Assembly: GCF_014207985.1 (NCBI RefSeq)
Contig: NZ_JACHMI010000001.1
Coordinates: 5,811,001 to 5,875,000, forward strand
Origin: Nonomuraea rubra
GTDB taxonomy: Bacteria; Actinomycetota; Actinomycetes; Streptosporangiales; Streptosporangiaceae
Direction of reading: 5' to 3'
Length of the DNA: 64,000 bases
The notes beneath the pieces were generated by a model. The model did no database searches and had not been told where the DNA came from. It saw only the letters and a program-made list of their open reading frames with translations. Position 1 is the stretch's first letter, and each line of letters begins with the position of its first letter. Shown in pieces: positions 43,025 through 54,529 of the stretch. The position numbers and the translations under genes are program-made.

Positions 43025-45460
43025 ATGGAACTGATCCCGCTGTCTGACATCGATGGCTCCATGCTCGGCCTCGTGGGCGGTAAGGCCGCCGGGCTCGGGG
43101 AGATGATCAAGGCGGGGGAGCGCGTCCCCGGCGGCTTCTGCCTGACCGTCGAGTCCTATCGGTCGGGGCAGCTGCCCGAGCAGGAGCTGGTCGAGGCGTA
43201 CGAGCGGCTCGGCGGCGGCCGGGTCGCGGTTCGCTCCAGCGCCACCGCCGAAGACCTGCCGGAGGCCAGCTTCGCCGGCCAGCAGGACACCTATCTCAAC
43301 ATCGAAGGCGCAGGCGAGCTGATCGACGCGGTTCACCGCTGCTGGGACTCCCTGTTCACCGAGCGTGCCGTCGCCTACCGCGCCGCCGCGGGCGTCGATG
43401 AGGCGGCCATGGCCGTGGTGGTGCAGCGGATGATCGACCCGGTCGCGGCCGGTGTGATGTTCACCGCCAACCCGATCACCGGCTGCCGGACCGAGCTGGT
43501 CGTCGATGCGGCTCCTGGCCTGGGCACCGCCGTCGTCGAGGGTTCCGTCGTGCCCGACCACTACGTGCTCGACGAGCGGATGCCGGCCGTACCGAATCCC
43601 GGCGGCTGCCTGAACGCGGAGCAGCTCGGCCAACTGCGGGCGGCCGGGCTGCGTCTGCAGGAGCATTTCGGCTCGCCGCAGGACGTTGAGTGGGCGATCG
43701 ACGCCGAGGGTGTGCTGTGGCTGCTGCAGTCCCGGCCGATCACCACGCTCTTCCCGCTGCCGCCCGAGACCGGCGATACGCGGCTCTACCTGGAGTTCGG
43801 CCACATTCAGGGCATGCTCCGCCCGTGCACCCCGATGGGCGTGTCGCTGCTCAAGACCGGCGGGAGCATGTGGTTCAAGGCCGCGGGAGCGCAGGTGGAC
43901 CGGCGTGACCCGTTACCCCGGCTGGTGCCGATCGGCGGCCGGCTCTACTTCGACGTGACCGACTTCCTGCGCAACAAGACCATGCGCGGGAACCTCGGGA
44001 CCTCCCTGGAGATCTACGGGCCGAGAGTGCAGAGCGCCGTGCTGCGCATGCTCGACGACCCACGGTTCGCGCCGCGACCCGGCCTGCCCTTCCACCTCGG
44101 CACCACGCTCAAGGGCGTCCTCCGAATGGTGCCCGCCGGAATGGCCGGAGTGGTGTCGAGCCTGTCCAACCCGGCTCTCGCGCGAGCCCGCGCCTTCCGC
44201 GGCACCGCGGAGATCAAGCGGCTGATCGCCCCGCCGGGCGAGTCGGCCACGGCCGCCGAACGGCTGCGCTGGGTCATCGAGGACTCCCACAAGGCGGTCA
44301 TGAGCATCGACATGCACGGGATCCTGTGGCCGCTGGCGACCGGCATGATCACCGGTACGCTCCCGGCCGCGCTGCTCAAGGGCGTCGCCACGGACGAGGA
44401 ACTCGACACCGTCCTCGGCGGCATGCCGTACAACGTGACCACGCAGATGGACCTCAAGCTCTGGGACCTGGCGGTGAAGGCGCGCGAGCACCGCGACCTC
44501 TTCCTCGGCACCCCACCGGAGGACCTCGCCGCGAAGTACTTCGCCGGCGAACTGCCCGACATCGGGATGACCGGCTTCCTGGCCACGTACGGCATGCGCG
44601 CCGCCGCAGAGATCGACGTCGGCGTGCCCCACTGGGACGAGGACCCGGCTCCGCTGTTCGCCACCATCGCCAACTACCTGCGCGTCGACGACCCCGAGCA
44701 GGCGCCCGACCTGCGCTTCAAGGCAGCCGCGGCCAAGGCGGAGCGCATGATCGAGACGCTGTCGCGGCGGGCGAGGGCACGGCGGCCGGTTCGCGGCCGG
44801 CTGGCGGCGTTCTTCATGCGCCGCTCGCGACAGCTCACCGGGCTGCGGGAGCTCGCGAAGTTCGCCTGGCTGCCCGTGATCCAGGCGTGCCGGAGGCAAC
44901 TCCTGCTGGCCGGCGCGGACCTGGCCGGCCGCGGCCGGCTCGAACGCGCCGACGACATCATGTTCCTGACGCTGGAGGAGGCGCGAGCCGCCGCGCACGA
45001 TGAGGCCGACCATCGGGAGCTGGCCACGATACGGCGTACGGAGTATGAGCGGGAACTGCGCCGGCGCATCGTCCCCGGCGCGCTGCTGTCCGACGGGACC
45101 GACGTGGAGGCGCTCGCCCCCGCGCCGCCGGCACAGGACGGCGTGCTGACCGGCATGTCCGGTGCTGCGGGGCAGGCCACCGGCAGGGCGCGGGTGATCC
45201 GCGACCCGGTCGGCGCGCGCATCGAACCGGGAGAGATCCTGGTCGCACCCACCACAGATCCTGGCTGGACCCCGCTGTTCATGACTGTGGCCGGCCTGGT
45301 GACCGAGACCGGTTCTCCGGTGGCGCACGGCCCAACGGTTGCCCGCGAGTACGGGATCCCCGCCGTCATCTGCGTCCGTGGCGCGACGAACGAGATCAGG
45401 ACCGGACAGTTGATCACCATCGACGGTACAGCGGGCACCGTGCGCGTGGAACCCGAATGA
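43025..45460 (+). CDS. PEP-utilising enzyme, rifampin phosphotransferase-like
   Basis: About 811 residues from the ATG at 43025 with a strong GGGGAAGAAGG site. Residues about 1-250 are an ATP-grasp pyruvate-phosphate-dikinase-type domain (GGKAAGLGEMIKAG, RSSATAEDLPEASFAGQQDT, QRMIDPVAAGVMFTANPITG). A long central domain follows (260-690), and residues about 700-811 are the swivelling phosphohistidine domain with catalytic His near 768 in SPVAHGPTVAREYGIPAV. ATP-grasp, substrate and His domains in this order match rifampin phosphotransferase rather than PEP synthase. No rifamycin-associated element is visible; instead the gene has leader copy E. It may inactivate rifamycins or phosphorylate another substrate. 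Confidence 0.8.
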   Translation: MELIPLSDIDGSMLGLVGGKAAGLGEMIKAGERVPGGFCLTVESYRSGQLPEQELVEAYERLGGGRVAVRSSATAEDLPEASFAGQQDTYLNIEGAGELIDAVHRCWDSLFTERAVAYRAAAGVDEAAMAVVVQRMIDPVAAGVMFTANPITGCRTELVVDAAPGLGTAVVEGSVVPDHYVLDERMPAVPNPGGCLNAEQLGQLRAAGLRLQEHFGSPQDVEWAIDAEGVLWLLQSRPITTLFPLPPETGDTRLYLEFGHIQGMLRPCTPMGVSLLKTGGSMWFKAAGAQVDRRDPLPRLVPIGGRLYFDVTDFLRNKTMRGNLGTSLEIYGPRVQSAVLRMLDDPRFAPRPGLPFHLGTTLKGVLRMVPAGMAGVVSSLSNPALARARAFRGTAEIKRLIAPPGESATAAERLRWVIEDSHKAVMSIDMHGILWPLATGMITGTLPAALLKGVATDEELDTVLGGMPYNVTTQMDLKLWDLAVKAREHRDLFLGTPPEDLAAKYFAGELPDIGMTGFLATYGMRAAAEIDVGVPHWDEDPAPLFATIANYLRVDDPEQAPDLRFKAAAAKAERMIETLSRRARARRPVRGRLAAFFMRRSRQLTGLRELAKFAWLPVIQACRRQLLLAGADLAGRGRLERADDIMFLTLEEARAAAHDEADHRELATIRRTEYERELRRRIVPGALLSDGTDVEALAPAPPAQDGVLTGMSGAAGQATGRARVIRDPVGARIEPGEILVAPTTDPGWTPLFMTVAGLVTETGSPVAHGPTVAREYGIPAVICVRGATNEIRTGQLITIDGTAGTVRVEPE

Positions 45461-46055
45461 CCGCTGGCCGGGCCGGGGCGGCTCGATACCACTGTGCTTG
45501 GGCCTACAGGCGCCCTGGCCCGCTCCGGCAACAGCCTTCGCGACGGCCATGGGCAGGACGGATCGGCCCGGGCCGAGTGCCATGAGGGGGTGGCGAGGGC
45601 GGCGGCCAGACCGGACCACAGGACGACGGTGCGGCGCCTGGACCAGGTGGAGCAGCCTGGGCGGCTTCGCCACGAGCGAGATCACTGCTGGCCGCCCGTT
45701 CTCTTCCGCTCCTCGGGCTTCGCCTTCGCAGGCCCGACGAGCGACGGTCTTCTCGGTCCGTTCGGCGGTTACGTCCCGATCCCCGGCCATACCGTCGACT
45801 GACAGTGATCTCGGCCACCACGGTGGCATATCGGTCCGGGTGATCCCTGACACACCTGCATGACCGTGTGGCTCGCTCGTTCAACGGCGAGGCCAGTGGC
45901 TGGACACAAAGTGGCGACAAGGGCGACAGATGAGGGAGCTCCGCCAACGAGCTGCTTGTGGGGTGACGTCGTGCCGACGGCTCACGGAAGATCGATCGTG
46001 GAGCAGTGCAGCTGTCGCCCCATCCTTCGCGCGAACGAGTCATAAGGAGATACCC
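45461..46055. other. Intergenic region, no gene recognised
   Basis: About 595 bases in which neither strand gives a recognisable protein. Several open frames exist but show Arg/Pro/Gly-rich compositions typical of antisense or random frames in high-GC DNA. The right end carries the AAGGAG ribosome-binding site of the thioesterase gene. Confidence 0.5.
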
Positions 46056-46469
46056 ATGGCGTACGTGCAGCCGTGGCAGGTGCGGTACTACGAGGCCGAT
46101 CAGCAGGGAGTGGTCTTCAACGCCTGGTACCTCGCCTGGTTCGACGAGGCCTTCACCAATTTCCTGCGGTGCAAGGGCTTGGCCGTCTCCGAGTTGGTGA
46201 ACCACGGGATCGACTTCCAGCTTGTCCACTCAGAGATCGATTGGATCAGCGGCGTCCGGTTCGGGGATGACGTCTCGATCGCAGTGGAGCCGGGGCGCAT
46301 CGGGACGACGAGCTTTGACGTGCACTACACGGTCCTGCGTGACGACGTCGCGACCTGTACCGCGAAGATCGTGTATGTCTCGATCAGCAGTGACGGCGCG
46401 GGAAAGCAGCCGGTGCCCGCGCTGCTGCGGAAGGCGCTCACGCAGGCGCACGCCGACGGCAGCCCATGA
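46056..46469 (+). CDS. Acyl-CoA thioesterase, 4HBT/YbgC type
   Basis: A 137-residue hot-dog-fold protein from the ATG at 46056, with AAGGAG seven bases upstream. The signature VRYYEADQQGVVFNAWYLAW contains the Asp of the 4-hydroxybenzoyl-CoA thioesterase/YbgC active site and the conserved Tyr and Trp. The FDVHYTVLRDD and AKIVYVSISSD strands complete the fold. It hydrolyses acyl-CoA thioesters, with the acyl group undetermined. It lies beside a decayed SDR gene on the same strand, so the pair may once have formed a short catabolic operon. Confidence 0.92.
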   Translation: MAYVQPWQVRYYEADQQGVVFNAWYLAWFDEAFTNFLRCKGLAVSELVNHGIDFQLVHSEIDWISGVRFGDDVSIAVEPGRIGTTSFDVHYTVLRDDVATCTAKIVYVSISSDGAGKQPVPALLRKALTQAHADGSP

Positions 46470-46518
46470 CCGGCCGGCAAGGCCCGCGGGGCGCGGCCGA
46501 GGAGCGGGCTCGCCGGTC

Positions 46519-47099
46519 ATGACCATGTGCCGTGAGCGGCTGGCACCCCTTCCCACGTACGTGGCGCTCAAGCTCGATGCCGGAGGCCGCGGGCAGGGCC
46601 GCGCCCACGCTCTCGCGTCGGCGCGGGAGTGCGCGGACGTCATCCTCACGGACACCGGCGCTCCCATCAGGACGGTGCCGTACGGCCTGGCGGGAAAGGA
46701 AGACCTCGCCGAGACGGTTCGCCTCGTCGAGGACCTGGGCCGGCGTGCTCTGCCGTTCGTCGCGGACGTGCGTTCTCAGCAGGCCCTGGACGACGCCGTC
46801 GCCCAGGGCGTCGCCGGGTTCGGCAAGATCGACTGCCTCATCGCCGACTCGTCCAGCTCGGACGACCCTGATCCCGGCATCGCGCACTACACGGCGGCGA
46901 AGGCCGGTGTCATCGGCCTATGAAGAACGCGGCGGTGGAGGCCGCGCCCTTCGGCATCCGCTGCAACGCGATCAAGCCCGGCTTCATCGCCGGCGAGATG
47001 ACCTCGTGGCAGGGCATGCTGGACCGCTACGCCGGCCACGAGGGCGGGACCGTCGAGCACATGCACCAGGCCGGCTACTACTTCAACGCGCTGCCAGGC

Positions 47100-47100
<1 letters not shown>
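46519..47100 (+). pseudogene. Short-chain dehydrogenase remnant (mycofactocin-type SDR)
   Basis: The frame from 46519 gives a weakened nucleotide-binding start (DAGGRGQGRAHALASARE) and PYGLAGKEDLAETVRLVEDL, the long insert typical of mycofactocin-coupled SDRs. It then jumps to HYTAAKAGVIGL, missing about 70-80 residues. A lost base at about 46919 ends the frame, and the next frame continues MKNAAVEAAPFGIRCNAIKP and GYYFNALPG. The C-terminus is cut by the end of the aconitase gene. At least two deletions and a frameshift make it non-functional. Confidence 0.75.
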
Positions 47101-49651
<2,551 letters not shown>

Positions 49652-49655
<4 letters not shown>

Positions 49656-49957
49656 GAATCCTGCCCTTGCAACGAGACGGGATGGCAGAAGGTGTTGCGG
49701 TGCTCGGTCACGCACTCCTCGGCGACCCGGCGCCAGGCGGCGTAGTGCGGCGCGGCGCGGTGCTCGGTGAAGAAGGCGGCCTGGTCGCGGTAGATCTCGT
49801 ACAGGATGAACCGGTGCGGGTCCTCCTCGCTGCGCAGCACGTCGAAGCGGAGGCAGCCGGGCTCCTGCCTGCTGGCGCGGGCGTTGGTCTCGATGCCCTG
49901 GCGGAAGGCGTCGAGGCGGCCGGGCCGTACCTGGAGGTGGACGATCACGACGAACAT
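49652..49957 (-). CDS. Antibiotic biosynthesis monooxygenase (ABM)-domain protein
   Basis: A 101-residue protein from the ATG at 49957, which overlaps the end of the Ldh2 gene by 13 bases. FVVIVHLQVRPGRLDAFRQG, EPGCLRFDVLRSEEDPHRFI and YEIYRDQAAFFTEHRA match the dimeric ferredoxin-like ABM family, which includes quinol monooxygenases and LsrG. In catabolic operons such proteins often act as isomerases or handle a reactive keto intermediate. The exact reaction is unknown. Confidence 0.88.
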
Positions 49958-51000
49958 GCGCTCATCCACTCCGGCCGCGCGAGCTCGCACGTGTCGGCCA
50001 GCCGTTCGAGGCTGCTCAGCGTCCTGTCGGGCAGGCGTACGCCGGTGAGGGCCGTCGCGGCGGCGTTGCGGTCCTCGATCTCGCCGGGGTAGAAGATCTC
50101 GTCGTAGCCGGGTGCGAGTGGCACGGCCTTGGTGCGGTCGATGAGGTCGTCGAGCCGGCGGGCGTAGTCGGCCGGGTCGGCCACGGCGTCCAGGCGGAGC
50201 GCGAGCAGCAGGTGGCCGCAGCCGCTGCGCCGGTCCGGCACGTACGGGCCGGCCACGCCGGTGGCGTACGAGCTGCCGGTCAGCACGCCGGACAGCACGT
50301 CCATCATGAACGAGATGCCGTACCCCTTGTGCCCGGCCATGGGCAGGATGAGCCCGTCGATGGCCTCGCGCGGGTCGGTGGTGGGGGAGCCGTCCGCCGC
50401 CTGGGCCCAGCCCTCGGGGATGGGCTCCCCGCGTTCCCGGGCGGCGTAGATCTTGCCCCGGGCGACCGTGGTGTTGGCGATGTCGAGCACGACCGGGCCG
50501 CGCACGCCACCGGGCACCGCGATCGACCACGGGTTGGCGCCGACGCTCTTCTCCCGGCCGCCCCACGGGGCCATGGCGGGGCTGCCGTTGGTGGTCAGCA
50601 GGGCGACGCAGCCCTCGGCGGCGATCATGCGGGTGAAGTAGGCGGCCGTGCCGAAGTGGTTGCTGTTCCGGACGGCCACCACGCCGGCGCCGTGCTCGCC
50701 CGCCCTGCGTACGGCGTCGCGGGCCGCGTACGCGGTGACGACCTGGCCCACGCCGTCCTGGCCGTCGAGCACGGCGACCGCGCCGCCGTCGAGCACGGTC
50801 GCCACGTCGGTCACCGCGCGCATGACGCCGGAGCGCAGCCGGGCGGCGTACCACTCCAGGCGCAGCATCCCGTGCGAGGGATGCCCCCACGCGTCGGCCG
50901 TGACCAGGCTGTCGGCCACCAGCCGCGCGTCGGGCGCGGGGACACCCAGCGAGGTCAGGACCGCGGCCCCGAACGAGATCAGTTCGGACGGTGGGATCAC
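49945..51000 (-). CDS. Ldh2/malate-lactate dehydrogenase family oxidoreductase
   Basis: About 351 residues from a GTG that overlaps the aldolase stop codon (GTGA). Diagnostic segments are the catalytic His in WGHPSHGMLRLEWY, VAVRNSNHFGTAAYF, and the NAD(P)-binding MAPWGGREKSVGANPWSIAVP. Family members oxidise 2-hydroxyacids (malate, lactate, ureidoglycolate, sulfolactate) or reduce cyclic imines. Here it probably oxidises a hydroxyacid intermediate delivered by the cluster. Confidence 0.93.
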   Translation of the reverse strand: MIPPSELISFGAAVLTSLGVPAPDARLVADSLVTADAWGHPSHGMLRLEWYAARLRSGVMRAVTDVATVLDGGAVAVLDGQDGVGQVVTAYAARDAVRRAGEHGAGVVAVRNSNHFGTAAYFTRMIAAEGCVALLTTNGSPAMAPWGGREKSVGANPWSIAVPGGVRGPVVLDIANTTVARGKIYAARERGEPIPEGWAQAADGSPTTDPREAIDGLILPMAGHKGYGISFMMDVLSGVLTGSSYATGVAGPYVPDRRSGCGHLLLALRLDAVADPADYARRLDDLIDRTKAVPLAPGYDEIFYPGEIEDRNAAATALTGVRLPDRTLSSLERLADTCELARPEWMSACSS

Positions 51001-51602
51001 GACAGGCTCCTGACCTGGTCGGGGGTGAGCGGCCGGGTGGGGCGGTCGCGCAGCAGCAGCCACAGCCGCGCCGTCTCCTCCAGCTCCTCGATCGCGTCGG
51101 CGGCGGCGGCGAGGTCGGCGCCGGCGACGATCGGGCCGTGGTTGGCCAGCAGCAGGGCGTGCGCGGTGCGGGCGGCGCGCTCGGCGATCGGGCCCAGGGC
51201 GGGGTCGCCGGGCGCGTGGTAGGGCAGCAGCGGCAGCCGCCCGACGCGCATCACGTAGTAGGCGGTCAGCGGCGGCAGCACGTCGTCGGGATCGAGGCCG
51301 TCGTGACAGGACACGGCGACGGCGTGGGTGCTGTGCAGGTGGACGACCGCGCCGGCGTCCGGGCGGGCGCGGTAGAGGGCGGCATGCAGGAACGCCTCCT
51401 TCGACGGGCGCGGCCCGTCCAGGTGCTCCCCCGTCAGGGCGACCAGCGCCAGCTCGCCGACCGCGCCGAGCGAGCCGCCGGTGGGGGTGATGAGGAAACC
51501 GTCGCCGGTGCGGGCGCTGACGTTGCCGGTACGGCCGTGGGTGAGCCGCCGCCGGAACAGGGACGCGCTCAGCTCGGCGATCTGGTGCGCCAGGTCGGTC
51601 AT
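50997..51602 (-). CDS. Class II aldolase/adducin-family protein (OtnC-like)
   Basis: A 201-residue protein, ATG overlapping the kinase stop codon. GRTGNVSAR near residue 24, LHSTHAVAVSCHDGLD with two zinc-binding His, and LLLANHGPIVAG mark the fuculose-aldolase family. Together with the DUF1537 kinase encoded just upstream it matches the OtnK-OtnC pair, in which 3-oxo-tetronate 4-phosphate is decarboxylated to dihydroxyacetone phosphate. The exact substrate is inferred by this pairing, not proven. Confidence 0.85.
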   Translation of the reverse strand: MTDLAHQIAELSASLFRRRLTHGRTGNVSARTGDGFLITPTGGSLGAVGELALVALTGEHLDGPRPSKEAFLHAALYRARPDAGAVVHLHSTHAVAVSCHDGLDPDDVLPPLTAYYVMRVGRLPLLPYHAPGDPALGPIAERAARTAHALLLANHGPIVAGADLAAAADAIEELEETARLWLLLRDRPTRPLTPDQVRSLS

Positions 51603-52816
51603 GGCGTCTCCGTGGCTCGGACGAGGAGGTCGGGGCGGCCGAAGTTGCCGGACTTGAGCAGCAGTGCCAAGGCCGGGACGCCGGTGGTGAGGAGCCACGG
51701 GACACCGCGGTCCGCCTCCTCGCCGACGACCGCGCCGGACACGCCGAGGGCGTTCACCACCGCGCCGGAGGTCTCGCCGCCGGCCACGACGATGCGGCGC
51801 GCGCCCAGCTCGGCCGCGCGGACCGCGACGGCGGCCAGCGCTCGTTCCACGAACGCCGCCGCCCCGGGGGAGCGCTCCTCCGGCGGCGCGGAGGAATAGA
51901 TCATCACTCGTTCCTCCTCGGCGAAGCGGTCCTCCAGCCACTCCAGCGCCTCGGCCGGCGCGCTGTCGTGGGCGGCGAGCCGGTGGGCGGGCATGCTCGC
52001 CCGCGCCAGCGCCACCTGCTCCAGCGTGGCCGCCGAACAACTGCCCGCGAGCACCACGGACGGGCCTGGCGGCAACGCCGGCACGCCACCCCCTGCGAGC
52101 AGGTCCACGCCGGTGAGGCCCCCGGCCGCGCGCGCCAGACCCGAGGCGCCCGTGATCACGGACAGCTGCGTGGTGGCACCGGCGACGACGGCGAGGTGGC
52201 CGTCGTGCACGGCGTCGATCACCGCGTGACGCACGCCGCGCGCCTCCAGTTCCGCCAGCGCGGTCCGCACGGCCTCCACGCCGCGTTCCACCGTCTGCAG
52301 CGGGACCAGGGCGACCTCGTTCGGAGTCTGCCGGGCCAGGACGCGGACCAGGTCGGGGTCGGTCATCGGGGTGAGCGGGTGGTGCCGCATCGGCGAGTCC
52401 GACAGCAGCCGATCGCCGACGAACAGATGCCCCTGGTAGACGGTGCGGCCGTGCTCCGGAGAAGCAGGGCACACGACCGTCAGCCGGGCCCCGGCCGCCT
52501 CGGCCAGCGCGTCGGCGACCGGGCCGATGTTGCCCTGGTCGGTGGAGTCGAACGTGGAACAGTACTTGAAATACAGACGCCGGACCCCCTGGCCGGTCAG
52601 CCAGTCCTGCACGGCGCGCGAGGCGGTGACCGCCTCGCCGGACGGCACCGAGCGGGTCTTGAGCGCGACGACCACCGCGTCGCTGTCGGGGACGACCGTC
52701 CCGGCCCGCGGCGGTCCGAAGAGCAGGACCGTCCGCAACCCCGACCGCCGGAAGGCGGCGGCGACATCGGTGCCGCCGGTGTAGTCGTCGGCCACGCAGC
52801 CGAGCACCGGGCTCAT
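51599..52816 (-). CDS. DUF1537 four-carbon acid sugar kinase (OtnK-like)
   Basis: A 405-residue kinase with an N-terminal substrate domain (CVADDYTGGTDVAAAFRRSG, LYFKYCSTFDSTDQGNIGPV) and a C-terminal nucleotide-binding domain (VVLAGSCSAATLEQ, VVAGGETSGAVV, LKSGNFG). Family members phosphorylate 3-oxo-tetronate, D-threonate or D-erythronate-derived acids. The ATG overlaps the racemase stop, and its stop overlaps the aldolase start, giving tight coupling. Confidence 0.92.
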   Translation of the reverse strand: MSPVLGCVADDYTGGTDVAAAFRRSGLRTVLLFGPPRAGTVVPDSDAVVVALKTRSVPSGEAVTASRAVQDWLTGQGVRRLYFKYCSTFDSTDQGNIGPVADALAEAAGARLTVVCPASPEHGRTVYQGHLFVGDRLLSDSPMRHHPLTPMTDPDLVRVLARQTPNEVALVPLQTVERGVEAVRTALAELEARGVRHAVIDAVHDGHLAVVAGATTQLSVITGASGLARAAGGLTGVDLLAGGGVPALPPGPSVVLAGSCSAATLEQVALARASMPAHRLAAHDSAPAEALEWLEDRFAEEERVMIYSSAPPEERSPGAAAFVERALAAVAVRAAELGARRIVVAGGETSGAVVNALGVSGAVVGEEADRGVPWLLTTGVPALALLLKSGNFGRPDLLVRATETP

Positions 52817-53454
52817 GCCAGCGCCTTGCGCAGCGCCGTTGCCGCCGCGAGCGGCGGGCTCAGCACCGGCACGCCGAGCCGCTCGCCGAGCTCGGCGTGG
52901 ACCGCGCTGATCGAGTACTGCCCGAGCAGCACCAGGTCCACCTCGTCGAGGGTGGGAGCGGCGGCCCGCGCGAGCGCGTCCGTCAGATCCGGCCAGTCGT
53001 GGGCGGCGGCCGCGGCGGCGGCGCCCGGTGCCGCGACCGCACGTACCTCGACGCCGTCCGCCACGTCCTGGAGCCGCCGGGCCGAGTCCGCCGCCGCCGA
53101 CTCCAGCGAGCCGAGCACCAGGACCGTGCCGGGCCGGCGGCAGGCGACGTCGGCGAACATGGCCTCGTCCGAACCCGTGACCGGAACGTCGTACAGCCGC
53201 CGCGCCAGCTTCGCGGCGGGCCCGTACATGGAGCAGGACAGCAGCACCGCGTCGGCGCCGCCGCGGACCGCGTAGTCGATGAGGGAGAGCATGCGGCGCA
53301 TCAGCGCGGGCGTCATGCCGCCCGCCGCGTCGGCCTCGGCGACGAGCCGGTCATCCATGAGATGCCAGGCGACGGCCTCCGGGAACCCTTCGGCGAGCCC
53401 GTCGGTGGCCGGCTGCACCGAGGCGGGGGTGGCGTTGACGACCGCGACCCTCAT
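52813..53454 (-). CDS. Asp/Glu racemase-superfamily protein
   Basis: A 213-residue protein: VAVVNATPASVQP at the start, LLSCSMYGPAAKLA with the first catalytic cysteine (Cys74), and LVLLGQYSISAVH where the second cysteine of racemases is expected but Ser or Tyr is found. Single-cysteine members include arylmalonate decarboxylase, where the remaining Cys is at the other site. So this protein may isomerise or decarboxylate an acid rather than racemise an amino acid. Start and stop each overlap the neighbouring gene by four bases. Confidence 0.85.
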   Translation of the reverse strand: MRVAVVNATPASVQPATDGLAEGFPEAVAWHLMDDRLVAEADAAGGMTPALMRRMLSLIDYAVRGGADAVLLSCSMYGPAAKLARRLYDVPVTGSDEAMFADVACRRPGTVLVLGSLESAAADSARRLQDVADGVEVRAVAAPGAAAAAAAHDWPDLTDALARAAAPTLDEVDLVLLGQYSISAVHAELGERLGVPVLSPPLAAATALRKALA

Positions 53455-54521
53455 CGCTTCACCGCGGCGGCGACGGCCTCGGCGAACGCGCGCGTGCTCG
53501 CCGTGCCGCCCATGTCGCGGGTACGGGTCCCGCCCCGCACGGTGCCGGCGACCGCCGTCTCGATCAGCGTCGCGGCCCGGGCCAGGGCTGGGTCCTGGTG
53601 GCGGGCGCCGAGCCAGTCGAGCAGCATGGCGCTGGAGAGGATCATCGCGATCGGGTTGGCCAGGTCGCGCCCGGCGATGTCGGGGGCGGAGCCGTGGGCG
53701 GCCTGGGCCATGGCGCGTTCGTGGGAGGCGTTGATGGACGGGGCGATGCCGAGCGATCCGGCGAGCTCCCCGGTCAGGTCGGACAGGATGTCGCCGAACA
53801 TGTTCTCGGTGACGATGACGTCGAAGTCGTTCGCGCGCCGCACCAGGTGCACGGTCATCGCGTCGATGTGGAAGTCGTCCACGGCCACGTCCGGGTATCG
53901 GGCGGCGACCTCGCGGCAGACGTCGCGGAACAGGCCGGTGGTGAGCTTCAGCACGTTCGCCTTGTGCACGATGGTGAGCTTGCCGCGGCGGCGGGTGGCC
54001 AGCTCGAACGCCTCGACGGCGATCCGCTCGACGGCGGGGCGGGTGATGATGCCCATGGCGATGGCCACGTCGGGGGTGGGCATGAATTCGCCGGTGCCCT
54101 TGTAGGTGCTGCGGTCGGCGTAGAAGCCTTGCGTGTTCTCGCGGACGATGACCAGGTCGGTGCCGGGGACGACGGCGTCGGCTCCGTCGAACGACTTGGC
54201 GGGGCGGATGTTGGCGAACAGGTCGAAGTGCTTGCGGATGGTGCCGCTGGGATTGAGCGTGGAGCGGTGCGGCTCGGGGTAGGCGGCGCTGTCGTGCGGG
54301 CCGAGCAGCCACGCGTCCAGCTCTCCCAGCGCGGTCAGCGTCGATTCCGGTACGGCCACGCCGTGCGTGTCGATGGCCGAGGCGCCCAGCGGCAGGTTCA
54401 CCCACTCGACGGGGGCGGCGCCCGCCGCGGCCAGCGCGGCGTCCACGACCAGAACGGACGCGGGGACGATCTCGGGGCCGATGCCGTCGCCTTCGAGCAC
54501 GCCAAGACGGTAGGAAGTCAC
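53451..54521 (-). CDS. Isocitrate/isopropylmalate/tartrate dehydrogenase-family enzyme
   Basis: A 356-residue beta-decarboxylating dehydrogenase from a GTG at 54521 with GAGGA upstream. EGDGIGPEIVPASVLVVDAA opens the NAD fold; HFDLFANIRPAKSF, the Lys in VHKANVLKLT, the acidic DDFHIDAMTVHLV, and NMFGDILSDLTGEL form the metal-2-hydroxyacid site. The family oxidises and decarboxylates 2-hydroxyacids with a beta-carboxylate (isocitrate, isopropylmalate, tartrate/malate). Cluster context favours a tartrate-like or four-carbon acid substrate (inference). Confidence 0.92.
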   Translation of the reverse strand: MTSYRLGVLEGDGIGPEIVPASVLVVDAALAAAGAAPVEWVNLPLGASAIDTHGVAVPESTLTALGELDAWLLGPHDSAAYPEPHRSTLNPSGTIRKHFDLFANIRPAKSFDGADAVVPGTDLVIVRENTQGFYADRSTYKGTGEFMPTPDVAIAMGIITRPAVERIAVEAFELATRRRGKLTIVHKANVLKLTTGLFRDVCREVAARYPDVAVDDFHIDAMTVHLVRRANDFDVIVTENMFGDILSDLTGELAGSLGIAPSINASHERAMAQAAHGSAPDIAGRDLANPIAMILSSAMLLDWLGARHQDPALARAATLIETAVAGTVRGGTRTRDMGGTASTRAFAEAVAAAVKR

Positions 54522-54529
54522 AGAGGTCC

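Noticed and set aside
45461..46055. Several 100-150 codon open frames
   Set aside because: No ribosome-binding sites, no homology and high Arg/Pro content, as expected for non-coding frames at this GC.
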